From contig CALJVK010000011.1 in assembly GCA_937773465.1 (NCBI GenBank), forward strand, positions 1-64,000: DNA of 64,000 nt. Reading direction: 5' to 3'. The translations under genes were made by a program, and so were the position numbers. The stretch comes from an uncultured Flavobacteriaceae bacterium (GTDB lineage Bacteria > Bacteroidota > Bacteroidia > Flavobacteriales > Flavobacteriaceae). Shown here piece by piece: positions 18,787 through 29,433 of this stretch; the stretch's first letter is position 1; each line of letters starts with the position of its first letter. Below the pieces are notes generated by a model that was not told where the DNA came from, made no database searches, and was given only the letters and a program-made list of their open reading frames with translations.

Positions 18787-18825
18787 AATAATGCAAATGA
18801 TTAATTAGGTGTAGTTAATTGTTTT

Positions 18826-19821
18826 CTAAGGAACTTCAACTTGATTAACTATTTTATTAATTATTTCCTCAGATGTAATATTCTCTGCCTCAGCCTCATA
18901 TGTAAGGCCTATTCTATGCCTTAAAACATCATGAATTACAGCTCTAACATCCTCCGGAACTACATATCCTCTTCTTTTTATAAAAGCATAACATCTTGAG
19001 GCATTAGCAAGATTAATACTTCCTCTTGGTGAAGCTCCAAAATTTATTAATGGCTTTAAATCTTCTAAGCCATATTTCTCAGGGTATCTTGTTGCAAAAA
19101 CTAAATCTAAAATATATTTTTCAATTTTCTCATCCATATATACTTTTCTAACTGATTCCTGAGCCCTAATGATTTGTTTTACCGTAACAACAGGCTTAAT
19201 TTCTCCAAAACTATTGTTAATATTAGCTCTGACTATTAGTTGTTCATCTTCAATTTTTGGATAATCAATTATAGTTTTTAACATAAATCTATCAACCTGA
19301 GCTTCAGGGAGAGGGTATGTTCCTTCTTGTTCTACAGGATTTTGAGTTGCCATTACTAAAAATGGAGGTGCTAATTTAAATGTTGAATCTCCAATAGTAA
19401 CTTGTCTTTCCTGCATTGATTCTAATAAAGCTGATTGAACTTTAGCGGGTGCCCTGTTTATTTCATCTGCAAGCACAAAGTTGGCGAAGATCGGACCTTT
19501 CTTAATTGAAAAATCATTTTCTTTCATATTATAAATCATAGTTCCCACTACATCTGCTGGTAATAAATCTGGTGTAAATTGTATTCTACTAAAACTACCT
19601 TTGACAGCTTTACTTAAAGAATTTATAGCCAATGTTTTTGCAAGACCCGGTACACCTTCTAAAAGTATGTGACCTTGTCCTAAAAGACCAATTAATAATC
19701 TTTCCATCATGTGCTTTTGTCCAATAATTACTTTATTCACTTCAAGCATAAGTATGTCAATAAAAGCACTTTCCTTTTCAATTAGTTCGTTGATTTCTTT
19801 AATGTCAATTTCTTTGTTCAT
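18826..19821 (-). CDS. MoxR-family AAA+ ATPase
   Basis: A 331-residue ATPase with Walker A LLEGVPGLAKTLA near 55-67, Walker B LADEINRAP, sensor MATQNPVEQEGTYPLPEAQ and the arginine-finger region GASPRGSINL. MoxR proteins are chaperone-like ATPases that act on VWA-protein complexes. It is the first gene of the bat operon, and a perfect inverted repeat lies 45 bases upstream. Confidence 0.95.
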   Translation of the reverse strand: MNKEIDIKEINELIEKESAFIDILMLEVNKVIIGQKHMMERLLIGLLGQGHILLEGVPGLAKTLAINSLSKAVKGSFSRIQFTPDLLPADVVGTMIYNMKENDFSIKKGPIFANFVLADEINRAPAKVQSALLESMQERQVTIGDSTFKLAPPFLVMATQNPVEQEGTYPLPEAQVDRFMLKTIIDYPKIEDEQLIVRANINNSFGEIKPVVTVKQIIRAQESVRKVYMDEKIEKYILDLVFATRYPEKYGLEDLKPLINFGASPRGSINLANASRCYAFIKRRGYVVPEDVRAVIHDVLRHRIGLTYEAEAENITSEEIINKIVNQVEVP

Positions 19822-19865
19822 TTTTATTTATTTATTATAAAATTACTTAAAAAACTAAGGGGGTG

Positions 19866-19895
19866 CAATTTGAATAAAAAAAACGATTCAAATTG
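19866..19895. promoter_or_regulatory. perfect 10-bp inverted repeat between nadD and moxR
   Basis: CAATTTGAAT (19866-19875) and ATTCAAATTG (19886-19895) are exact reverse complements separated by 10 bases that are mostly A. It lies after the nadD stop and before the moxR start. No T-run follows on the minus strand, so a terminator is less likely than an operator-type site for the moxR/bat operon. Confidence 0.5.
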
Positions 19896-19941
19896 TTAAT
19901 AATTGGTTAAATATTTATTTTTACTCAGTTGAAAGAGTTAA

Positions 19942-20508
19942 TTATTTAATTAACATTTCTTCTATTTCTTTTGGAACAAGATGAGATATTGAAGTTTTTT
20001 CTAAAATATTTTTTCTAATAAGAGTCGAAGATATTTCCATAATTGGAGCGTTATACAAGTTTACATTCGGATGGCTAATTAGTTGACTTTTTTCTTTTGT
20101 CAGGCTTTTTCGAGGATAAACACATATTTTGTGCTCTAAAATCAGTTGGTGATTACTCCACAAATGAAGGGTGTTCAAATTATCTTCGCCCAATATAATT
20201 TTAAAAACCGTACTAGGATATTCTAAATTTAAATGTATTAGAGTATCAGCTGTATTATAAGGAGGCTTGAGATTAAACTCAACATCAGAACAAATTATTT
20301 TGCTGTTTTTTTTACAATAGTTATTGATAATTTTAAATCTATCATAATAGCTCGTTACTTTATTTTCTTGTTTGAAGGGACTTAATGGAGTGATCACAAA
20401 CCAGATTTCATCTAAATTTAGTTCTTTTAAAAAATATTTGGCTATTGCAATATGGCCATTATGTAATGGATCAAATGTTCCAAAAAACAATCCTACATTT
20501 TTATTCAT
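19942..20508 (-). CDS. nadD: nicotinate-nucleotide adenylyltransferase
   Basis: A 188-residue enzyme that adenylates nicotinate mononucleotide on the way to NAD. The N-terminal FFGTFDPLHNGHIAIA carries the nucleotidyltransferase HxGH motif, and EISSTLIRKNI near the C-terminus is the second signature (ISSTxIR). Overlaps the gmk stop by 4 bases, so the gmk-nadD pair is probably co-translated. Confidence 0.95.
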   Translation of the reverse strand: MNKNVGLFFGTFDPLHNGHIAIAKYFLKELNLDEIWFVITPLSPFKQENKVTSYYDRFKIINNYCKKNSKIICSDVEFNLKPPYNTADTLIHLNLEYPSTVFKIILGEDNLNTLHLWSNHQLILEHKICVYPRKSLTKEKSQLISHPNVNLYNAPIMEISSTLIRKNILEKTSISHLVPKEIEEMLIK

Positions 20509-21074
20509 TTATATAGAAAATTTTGAATTGCAATATGCGATTGATTTTTAGCTAAATCAAGATTGTCGTTGATAACGGTAATATCAAAATTTGGTTCTTT
20601 TTCTATTTCTTTTTGAGCTTTTTGAATTCTTATTTCAATAGACTTCTCAGAATCCTTGTTTCTAGAAACTAATCTTTTTTTAAGTTCTTTTATACTTGGT
20701 GGTTTAACAAAAATTGAAAGTGCATTCTTTTTAAAATATTCTTTTAATTTAATGCCGCCAAGTACATCAATATCAAATATTACGTTTCGTGTTTCTAATA
20801 ATTTCAATACTTCATCCTTCAGACTGCCATAAAAAACACTATCGTAAACTTCTTCAAATTCAAGTAAATCTCCATTGTTAATTAGTTTATTAAACTCTAA
20901 TTTAGATTTAAAAAAATAATCTTTTCCTTCAATTTCACCATCTCTTTTTTGTCTTGTTGTAGCTGAAATCGAAAAAGACAAATTCAATTCTTTTTGATTT
21001 AATAGGTGCTTAACTAGAGTGGTTTTACCACTTCCAGATGGAGCAGAAAAAATAATACATTTTCCTTTAAACAT
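20505..21074 (-). CDS. gmk: guanylate kinase
   Basis: A 189-residue kinase converting GMP to GDP. The P-loop SAPSGSGKTTLVKHL is near residues 9-23 and the GMP-binding segment reads SATTRQKRDGEIEGKDYFF. The lid and C-terminal helices are present. It is between the YicC-like gene (1-base overlap) and nadD. Confidence 0.97.
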   Translation of the reverse strand: MFKGKCIIFSAPSGSGKTTLVKHLLNQKELNLSFSISATTRQKRDGEIEGKDYFFKSKLEFNKLINNGDLLEFEEVYDSVFYGSLKDEVLKLLETRNVIFDIDVLGGIKLKEYFKKNALSIFVKPPSIKELKKRLVSRNKDSEKSIEIRIQKAQKEIEKEPNFDITVINDNLDLAKNQSHIAIQNFLYK

Positions 21075-21943
21075 TATAAAACATTAAGAAGTTGTTCTTT
21101 TATTTTTTCTAACTCATTTTTCATTTCAACCACAGCCTGCTGCATTGGCAAGTTATTAGATTTTGAACCAATAGTATTGATTTCTCTACCTAATTCTTGA
21201 CTTATAAATGTTAATTTTTTTCCTTTTTCAATTTGACTTTCATTCAATGTCGTTTTAAAATAAATTAAATGATTTTTTAATCTAACTATCTCTTCATTAA
21301 TGTCAAATTTTTCTAAATAATAAATCAATTCTTGTTCAAATCTATTTAGGTCAATCTCTACTTTGATATTATCTAAATTTTTCTTTAATCTTTTTTTTAT
21401 TGAGTTCATTCTTTCTGGGATCAACTCTTCTATTTGTATCAGTTTGTTCTGGATTACCTCTAAATTACTGAGAAGATCTTTTTCCATAGAAACTCCTTCT
21501 TGAGTTCTAAAGTCAATTAGTTCTTTAATAGCGTTTTTAACTAATTCTATAATGGCATCCAACAAATTTTGATTAAGATCAGGACGATTAGTTTCAATAG
21601 AGTTTGGAAGTGTAATCGCAATTTTAAGAAATTCAGCGCGATCAAATAAAGTTCCGGGTGTGATTTTTTTCAAATCTTTGATGTAAGATTTTATAACATC
21701 ATGATTTAAGTTAGAATTAAAATTATTTTCTGAAATTTTAAAATTAATTTTAAAATCAATCTTACCTCTTTTTAAACTGGTTGTTAAAATTGATCTTATA
21801 TCACTCTCAATGTTTCTAAACATTGGGTTTAAACTGTAATTCAGATCGAGATTTTTACTGTTCAAGGACTTAATATCCAAAGATATTTTTCCAAATTCTG
21901 AATCTATAGAAGCATTTCCAAAACCAGTCATTGATTGTAACAT
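21074..21943 (-). CDS. YicC-family endoribonuclease-like protein
   Basis: A 289-residue protein with the family's N-terminal MLQSMTGFGNA and C-terminal half rich in coiled coil, ending with LTFISQELGREINTIGSKSN. YicC-family proteins have been linked to RNA cleavage and stress-related RNA turnover. The gene upstream of gmk is the normal position for this family across bacteria. Confidence 0.93.
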   Translation of the reverse strand: MLQSMTGFGNASIDSEFGKISLDIKSLNSKNLDLNYSLNPMFRNIESDIRSILTTSLKRGKIDFKINFKISENNFNSNLNHDVIKSYIKDLKKITPGTLFDRAEFLKIAITLPNSIETNRPDLNQNLLDAIIELVKNAIKELIDFRTQEGVSMEKDLLSNLEVIQNKLIQIEELIPERMNSIKKRLKKNLDNIKVEIDLNRFEQELIYYLEKFDINEEIVRLKNHLIYFKTTLNESQIEKGKKLTFISQELGREINTIGSKSNNLPMQQAVVEMKNELEKIKEQLLNVL

Positions 21944-21970
21944 GTCCGTAAATTTACAAAAAAGTGAGGC

Positions 21971-22699
21971 TTAGTCTAATTTCCTTAACCATATATTTCT
22001 AAAACTTAATGGAATGCAACAATGATCTTGTAGCATTATCGGAGCATTTCCGTGAGCTGAGTATTTTGGCTGTCCAACATTTGTCGTAGTACCTTTAATT
22101 TCAACATGATTTTGAATTAAAACTCCATTGTGAAAAACTGTAAAGTAACCAGGGTTTTCTAATGTTTTGTTTTTAAACTCAGGTGCTGTAAAAATAATGT
22201 CATAAGACTGCCAGTCACCTGGTTTTTTACTTGCATTTTTTAAAGGAATATATTGTTTATAAACAGATCCTGCTTGACCATTAACATAAGTAGGGTTCTG
22301 ATAACTGTCTAATATTTGTATTTCATAATTTTTTTGAAAAAAAACTCCACTATTTGACCTACTTTGATTGATGTGCTTGTCTAATCCTTCAGCACCCGTT
22401 TTCCATTCAATATGTAATTGAACAGACCCAAATGATTCTTTTGTTTGAATCGAGCCCTTTCCGTTGACAACAGTCATGGAGCCGTCATTATTGATTATCC
22501 ATTGTGGCTCTTTATCTCCCCAGGTAACCCAGTTTGAAAAATCTGTTCCATCAAATAAAATAATGGCATCACTTGGTGCTTTTGAAAAACTAAATGATTC
22601 TATTTTTTCTGGGGTTGGCTCCCATATTTCTGTGGCTTTACTTTGAGATAAGGCAAAGGAAAAACTTAAAAAAAATATATAAAATAATTTTGATTTCAT
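21971..22699 (-). CDS. secreted DUF1080 (3-keto-disaccharide hydrolase-like) protein
   Basis: A 242-residue exported protein with a signal peptide (1-20) and one jelly-roll DUF1080 domain: LFDGTDFSNWVTWGD, an aromatic WKTGAEGLD segment, NSGVFFQ and a C-terminal FRNIWLRKL. Relatives act on 3-ketoglycosides or bind glycans. It starts 1 base after the cytochrome c stop, so the two are co-transcribed, which hints at an oxidative sugar pathway in the periplasm. No oxidoreductase is nearby, so substrate and role remain open. Confidence 0.87.
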   Translation of the reverse strand: MKSKLFYIFFLSFSFALSQSKATEIWEPTPEKIESFSFSKAPSDAIILFDGTDFSNWVTWGDKEPQWIINNDGSMTVVNGKGSIQTKESFGSVQLHIEWKTGAEGLDKHINQSRSNSGVFFQKNYEIQILDSYQNPTYVNGQAGSVYKQYIPLKNASKKPGDWQSYDIIFTAPEFKNKTLENPGYFTVFHNGVLIQNHVEIKGTTTNVGQPKYSAHGNAPIMLQDHCCIPLSFRNIWLRKLD

Positions 22700-22700
22700 A

Positions 22701-23186
22701 TTAAAGAGTTCTAAAGTATTCTGCTAAACTTTTAGCCTCTTGTTCAGTGAGGTTTTGATTTAACATCAATATGTTATTATATTCTTTTAAAAGAGCAATA
22801 GCTACGGGATCTTCTTTTAACATTTGATCAGGATTCAGCATTATATTTAAAACCCATTCCACACTTCTTCTTTCATAAATTCCTGTCATAGCAGGGCCAA
22901 TTAATCTTCTGTTTACATTATGACATGCTGTACATTTTGAATTAAAAACTTGCTTGCCTTCACTTACTAAATCCATATTTATCTCAGAACTAAAACTATA
23001 ATTTTTAATTGGACCAATACCTTTATTATTAAGGTCTATGGGAGTAACATTATTAGCCTCTTTCACTTGTCTTTTTTCAGTTTTAACCCTTTTATAGATC
23101 GACTTTTCTTCTGGTTTTTTTGAATCACCGCAGCCAGAAACTAAAAGAAAAACAAAAACTAAACTAATTGATTTAAAAACACTCAT
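22701..23186 (-). CDS. c-type cytochrome lipoprotein
   Basis: A 161-residue monoheme cytochrome. A lipobox-like SGCGDS near residues 17-22 suggests membrane anchoring by lipid. The heme-attachment motif CTACH lies near residue 95, followed by RRLIGPAMTGIYERR; a methionine in NNILMLNQNLTEQEA is a candidate sixth ligand. It precedes and probably shares a transcript with the DUF1080 gene. Its electron donor is not apparent in the window. Confidence 0.9.
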   Translation of the reverse strand: MSVFKSISLVFVFLLVSGCGDSKKPEEKSIYKRVKTEKRQVKEANNVTPIDLNNKGIGPIKNYSFSSEINMDLVSEGKQVFNSKCTACHNVNRRLIGPAMTGIYERRSVEWVLNIMLNPDQMLKEDPVAIALLKEYNNILMLNQNLTEQEAKSLAEYFRTL

Positions 23187-23247
23187 AATTAAAATTTAAA
23201 CAATAATACAAAATCTGTTTTTTATTTTTTTAAAAAAATAGATTAAA

Positions 23248-23604
23248 CTACTTTTTGTTAAGTTCAATTTCAGCTTCTCCTACATTTTTTTTAGAGTTTC
23301 CTATATAAATTTTACTATTTAATAATAATACCGGTCTTTTTAAAAAGCTGTAATGAGTTAGTATTAATTTTTTAAAATCCTTTTCTTTTAACTCACTAAA
23401 ATTTAGATTCAATTTTTTCAATAATTGCGCTCTTTTATTAAATAAAACTTCATAGCTGTTAGTGATTTCAAAAAGTTCCTTTAATGCTTTTTCATCTATT
23501 GAATTTTTTTTTACATCTATTAAGCTAATAGACTGATTCAAAGACCATTGTTTAATTATTTTTTTACATGTGGAACATGATGAGAGATAGAATAATTTAT
23601 TCAT
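23248..23604 (-). CDS. ArsC/Spx-like thioredoxin-fold protein
   Basis: A 118-residue protein with an N-terminal SSCSTCKK (CxxC) and RPVLLLNSKIYIGN near the C-terminus, the arsenate reductase/Spx fold. No arsenic resistance genes are nearby, so a general redox or regulatory role is as likely as arsenate reduction. It is divergent from the PLP-enzyme gene. Confidence 0.85.
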   Translation of the reverse strand: MNKLFYLSSCSTCKKIIKQWSLNQSISLIDVKKNSIDEKALKELFEITNSYEVLFNKRAQLLKKLNLNFSELKEKDFKKLILTHYSFLKRPVLLLNSKIYIGNSKKNVGEAEIELNKK

Positions 23605-23635
23605 TTAAAAAATTTCAGTTTGAATTTAGAAGGCA

Positions 23636-23643
23636 TATATTTG
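23636..23643 (+). promoter_or_regulatory. -7 promoter element (TATATTTG) of the PLP-enzyme gene
   Basis: TATATTTG fits the Bacteroidota -7 consensus TAnnTTTG and lies 19 bases before the ATG at 23663. A TTTG at 23619-23622 is only 13 bases upstream, shorter than the usual 17-23 spacing, so the -33 element is uncertain. Confidence 0.5.
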
Positions 23644-23662
23644 GAAAACTAATTTAGTTAAA

Positions 23663-24802
23663 ATGAAATTTAATACAAAAACTATTCACGGAGGTCAAAT
23701 TGAAGAAAAAGGGTACGGTGCTGTAATGCCACCCATATATCAAACATCAACATATTCTCAAAAATCTCCAGGCGATCATAAAGGTTACGAATACAGTAGA
23801 ACACATAATCCGACAAGAAGTGCTTTAGAAAAATCCTTGGCTAGTATTGAAGGTGGGGGATTTGGTTTGGCATTTGGATCTGGTTTAGCGGCAATTGATG
23901 CCGTTCTTAAGCTGTTAAGTCCTGGTGATGAAGTCATCTCTACTAATGACTTGTATGGAGGCTCTTATAGACTCTTTACTAAGATTTTTGAAAAGTATGG
24001 GCTTGTTTTTCATTTTACTGAAATGGACGATTTATCTAAAATCAAAAGTTTAGTAAACAATAATACTAAAATGATTTGGGTTGAAACGCCAACTAATCCA
24101 ATGATGAATATTATAGACATAAAAGGTCTAAGTAATATTTCAAAAAAATTCAATCTTCTTTTAGCTGTTGACAATACTTTTGCAACTCCGTTTTTGCAAC
24201 AACCTCTTTTGCTTGGTGCTGATATAGTTATGCACTCCGCAACAAAATATTTAGCAGGGCACAGCGATGTAGTTTTAGGAGCACTTATCGTAAATGATAA
24301 AGAGCTTTCTAAACAACTATATTTCATTCAAAACGCAAGTGGAGCAATTTGCGGACCTATGGACAGTTTTTTAACATTAAGAGGGATTAAAACATTACAT
24401 GTAAGAATGGAGAGACATTGTGAAAATGCAGAAAAAATCGCCAATTACTTAAAAAGCAACCCGGAAATTGAATCGGTTTATTGGCCAGGATTTAAAACGC
24501 ATCCAAATCATGAAATTGCAAAAAATCAAATGAACAACTACGGAGCAATGATTTCTTTTACAACAAAAGGAAACAGCCTTCGTAAATCCTTAAAAATTGT
24601 TGAGTCTTTAAAAGTTTTCACATTAGCAGAATCTTTAGGAGGAGTAGAAAGTTTAGCAGGGCATCCTGCATCAATGACACATGCCTCAATTCCTAAATTA
24701 GAAAGAGAAAAATCAGGTGTTGTTGACTCCTTGGTCAGGCTTAGTATAGGAATCGAAGATGTTGAAGATTTAATCGAGGATTTAAGACAAGCAATCGGGT
24801 AA
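23663..24802 (+). CDS. cystathionine gamma-synthase / gamma-lyase family PLP enzyme
   Basis: A 379-residue trans-sulfuration enzyme. YEYSRTHNPTRSALE near the N-terminus binds phosphate, and MHSATKYLAGHSDVVLG contains Lys195, the predicted pyridoxal-phosphate lysine. AESLGGVESLAGHPA and a C-terminal SVGIED-like SIGIEDVEDL complete the family pattern. Sequence alone does not separate synthase (MetB, methionine synthesis) from lyase (cysteine synthesis). It is followed by gdhA after 49 bases. Confidence 0.93.
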   Translation: MKFNTKTIHGGQIEEKGYGAVMPPIYQTSTYSQKSPGDHKGYEYSRTHNPTRSALEKSLASIEGGGFGLAFGSGLAAIDAVLKLLSPGDEVISTNDLYGGSYRLFTKIFEKYGLVFHFTEMDDLSKIKSLVNNNTKMIWVETPTNPMMNIIDIKGLSNISKKFNLLLAVDNTFATPFLQQPLLLGADIVMHSATKYLAGHSDVVLGALIVNDKELSKQLYFIQNASGAICGPMDSFLTLRGIKTLHVRMERHCENAEKIANYLKSNPEIESVYWPGFKTHPNHEIAKNQMNNYGAMISFTTKGNSLRKSLKIVESLKVFTLAESLGGVESLAGHPASMTHASIPKLEREKSGVVDSLVRLSIGIEDVEDLIEDLRQAIG

Positions 24803-24839
24803 TTTGAACTATAATTAATTGTTTAACTTAGATAAATAA

Positions 24840-26192
<1,353 letters not shown>

Positions 26193-26194
26193 TA

Positions 26195-26914
26195 ATGCTT
26201 ATTTCAACTCAGGCTATTTCCTTAAATTACGTTAAGTATTCTGAAACAAGTATAATTGTTAAATGTCTTACTAAATCTGATGGCTTAAAATCTTATTTAA
26301 TAAAGGGAATACGAACATCAAAGAAGAAAAAAATTAATATAGGTTTTTTTCAGCCTCTTACTCAACTGGAACTTGATGCAAACCACAGAAATAACGGAAA
26401 TCTTGAGAGTATTAGGTCAGTTAAAATAATAAATCCATATAAGACTATTCATTTGGATATAATTAAAAACTCTATAGTTATGTTTCTTTCTGAAGTTCTT
26501 TCAAAAAGTATTAAAGAGGAAGAAAAAAACTATGCTCTTTTTAATTTTTTAAAAGATTCAATGGTCTGGCTAGATCAATCTAAAAAATTCAGTAATTTCC
26601 ATATACACTTTTTGATTAAACTATTGTCATTTCTGGGGATTTCACCAGATCAATCTAATCAGGATTTAAACGGGTTCAACATGATTGATGGAATATTTTG
26701 TAAATATGACGGAAGTGAATATTGTGTGAATGGAGAAATAGTGTCAAATTTTAAAAGCTTTTTAGGCACAGAATTTGATAATTCAAATTGTAAAGTTAAT
26801 ACTTCTAAAAAAAGAAAGGAATTAATTGAATTTTTAATTAAATATATGCAGATTCACTTACCAGATTTTAAAAGACCCACATCTCTAAATATTCTTTATG
26901 AACTATTTAGCTAG
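26195..26914 (+). CDS. recO: DNA repair protein RecO
   Basis: A 239-residue protein with an N-terminal OB-fold (YSETSIIVKCLTKSDG and GIRTSKKK) and a helical C-terminal half. RecO loads RecA on SSB-coated DNA together with RecR. The usual zinc-binding cysteine cluster of some RecO proteins is not evident. It overlaps the following TonB receptor by 17 bases, a known flavobacterial neighbour pair. Confidence 0.9.
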   Translation: MLISTQAISLNYVKYSETSIIVKCLTKSDGLKSYLIKGIRTSKKKKINIGFFQPLTQLELDANHRNNGNLESIRSVKIINPYKTIHLDIIKNSIVMFLSEVLSKSIKEEEKNYALFNFLKDSMVWLDQSKKFSNFHIHFLIKLLSFLGISPDQSNQDLNGFNMIDGIFCKYDGSEYCVNGEIVSNFKSFLGTEFDNSNCKVNTSKKRKELIEFLIKYMQIHLPDFKRPTSLNILYELFS

Positions 26915-29372
26915 ATACTTTTTTACATTTTGCCTTTTGTTTTTTTTTAAAATGAGTTATTCTCAGAAAATAATTTTAATTGACAACATTGACAAAACAC
27001 CTATTTCAGATGTTACTGTATATGGGAAATTGAGTAATAAATCATTGATTTCAAATAAAAAAGGACTTATTGATCTCAAACAATTTGATAAAAATGATAC
27101 TTTAGTTTTTGGTCACGTTTCTTATTATTCTATTGAAATTATAAAAGGTGCTATTCTTGAGGATTCTAATCTATATTTAACACCCAATACTCTCGAATTA
27201 TCTGAAGTAATCTTGTCTGTTGCCAGAAATAAAGAAAGCAAGGAAAAAATATCAAAACAAGTTTCATTAATAACATCAAAAGATTTAAAGCTTGACTTGC
27301 CTCAAACCTCGGCCGATTTACTGACTTATGCCAGCGGAATTAGAGTTCAAAAATCTCAAGGGGGTGGCGGCAGCCCAGTAATAAGAGGTTTTGAAGCAAA
27401 CCGCGTACTGCTTGTTATAGATGGTGTAAGAATGAATAATGCCATATATCGTTCAGGACATTTGCAAAACTCTATTACTGTAAATCCAAATAGCCTTGAA
27501 AGAACAGAAATTATTTACGGACCTTCATCTGTGGGATATGGCTCTGATGCTTTGGGCGGGGTGGTGCATTTTTATACTAAGACTCCCAAAATAAATAATA
27601 ATAATAAATGGAATTCTAATGGAATTTCGTCTTATAATGTTAGGTTAAATAATATTATTCAAAATTTAGACTTTGAGTATAGTGCAAAAAAATGGGCAAG
27701 CTATACAAACATTTCCTTTTCAAAATTTGGTAATATTATAATGGGAGGTGAAAGAAAACATGGTTTTGATAATTGGGGCTTAGACAATCATTATTTAGAT
27801 TCAGACAAATTTAATGACTCTGAAATTACTAATGATAATCCTAAGATTCAGCTAAACACGGCCTATGAGCAATATGACTTCATGCAAAAATTTAATCTTT
27901 TGCTTTCAGAATCATCTAATATGATTATAAATTTACAACACTCTAATTCCTCTGACATAAATAGATTTGATAAACTAAACGAAATAAAAAACGGAAATTA
28001 CAAATACTCAGAATGGTATTACGGTCCACAAAAAAGAACAATGATTTCTGCACTTTTTAATTTTTCAAAAAAGAAAAAATTAAGTGATAAAAACAAGCTT
28101 CTTCTTGCTTATCAAAAAATAGGCGAATCACGTCACTCTAGAAGATTTCAAGAGCTTTCTAAAATTAATCAAACAGAAAATCTAAATGTATTTTCTATAA
28201 ATAACGATTATTTCAAAAACTATTCTAATAATTCATCTCTTGTATATGGTTTTGAATATACTTACAATAATGTTAACTCTAAAGCTTTCTTGCAAAACTA
28301 TAACATATCAGAATCGGGGCTGGCTGAATCAGATCAAGTTTATAATATCCCTACAAGATATCCAAGCGAAAAAGGGCATTACTCGACAGCTGCTGTTTAT
28401 TATGAGTTTAGGAAAGATATTTCAAAACAATCAAACTTTAATATAGGTATGAGATTTACTAACACTATGCTCAAGGCAAAGTGGAACGATGACAATATCA
28501 TAAATGCAAATATTTCTGATGTTAACTCCAAAAATTCTTCATTGACAAGTAGTCTAGGTTATGTCTTTAGATCAAAAAATAATTGGAAAATAAGTGCTAA
28601 TTTTTCTAGTGGCTTCAGGTCTCCAAATATTGACGATATTGGAAAAATTAGAGAGCAAAAAGGTATGCTTTCAGTCCCAAATGCTGAACTAAAGCCTGAA
28701 TACGCATACAACTCTGAACTTGGTCTTTCTAAATTTTCTGTTGATAAGCAAAATATGTTTTCTATAAATGCATATTATACTCATATTTCAAAACATATTA
28801 CCAGAGATTACTTTGAAATAACAGATGATATATCAACTAGTGAGAAATCTACTATTATATTTAATTCTGAAGAAGTAATTACAATGGCTAATGTAAACAA
28901 GGGAAATGCATATATATATGGAGCCTCCCTGGGATTTAAACTGAATTCCCCAGATTTATGGTTAATTAAAGGTGATTTAACTTACACTCAAGGAGGAAGT
29001 GTAAATAGTCACCTTCCATTACCGTCAATTTCTCCTTTTTTTGGGAAGTTTTCTTTTAGGTATATCATAAATAAATCAAGTGATCTTGAGTTGTCTTACA
29101 AGTTTTCTAGCTCAAAAGATCCTGATAAATATAGCATTGGAGGAGAAGACGGCCTGGAAGAAACTCCAATTATTTTTGACGGAATAGATTTTATTTACAG
29201 TGGAATGCCCTCTTGGAGTGTAGTGAAACTTTCTTCATCTTATAAATTTTCTAATAGATTTAAAACATTATTTGTTTTAGATAATGTTTTTGACATTCAT
29301 TACAAAGAATTTGCTTCTGGAATATCCGCGCCTGGAAGGAACTTAAATTTAGTTTTAAGTTATAAGTTTTAA
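26898..29372 (+). CDS. TonB-dependent outer membrane receptor, heme/siderophore-type plug
   Basis: An 824-residue receptor with a signal peptide (about 1-23), a short carboxypeptidase-regulatory-like domain (about 25-100), a plug domain with VIRGFEANRVLLVIDGVRMNN and a beta-barrel ending in Phe, as outer membrane insertion requires. The plug resembles heme or metal-complex receptors rather than SusC glycan receptors. The start overlaps recO by 17 bases and no separate promoter is obvious. Ligand not assignable from sequence alone. Confidence 0.92.
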   Translation: MNYLARYFFTFCLLFFFKMSYSQKIILIDNIDKTPISDVTVYGKLSNKSLISNKKGLIDLKQFDKNDTLVFGHVSYYSIEIIKGAILEDSNLYLTPNTLELSEVILSVARNKESKEKISKQVSLITSKDLKLDLPQTSADLLTYASGIRVQKSQGGGGSPVIRGFEANRVLLVIDGVRMNNAIYRSGHLQNSITVNPNSLERTEIIYGPSSVGYGSDALGGVVHFYTKTPKINNNNKWNSNGISSYNVRLNNIIQNLDFEYSAKKWASYTNISFSKFGNIIMGGERKHGFDNWGLDNHYLDSDKFNDSEITNDNPKIQLNTAYEQYDFMQKFNLLLSESSNMIINLQHSNSSDINRFDKLNEIKNGNYKYSEWYYGPQKRTMISALFNFSKKKKLSDKNKLLLAYQKIGESRHSRRFQELSKINQTENLNVFSINNDYFKNYSNNSSLVYGFEYTYNNVNSKAFLQNYNISESGLAESDQVYNIPTRYPSEKGHYSTAAVYYEFRKDISKQSNFNIGMRFTNTMLKAKWNDDNIINANISDVNSKNSSLTSSLGYVFRSKNNWKISANFSSGFRSPNIDDIGKIREQKGMLSVPNAELKPEYAYNSELGLSKFSVDKQNMFSINAYYTHISKHITRDYFEITDDISTSEKSTIIFNSEEVITMANVNKGNAYIYGASLGFKLNSPDLWLIKGDLTYTQGGSVNSHLPLPSISPFFGKFSFRYIINKSSDLELSYKFSSSKDPDKYSIGGEDGLEETPIIFDGIDFIYSGMPSWSVVKLSSSYKFSNRFKTLFVLDNVFDIHYKEFASGISAPGRNLNLVLSYKF

Positions 29373-29433
29373 GTTCTGTGAATTTGATCTAAAATAGTTA
29401 CTTTCGCTTTTAGTAAATTTCGATTTATTCACA

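Noticed and set aside
23248..23604. Arsenic resistance operon
   Set aside because: Only a single ArsC-fold protein is present. There is no arsR, arsB or acr3.
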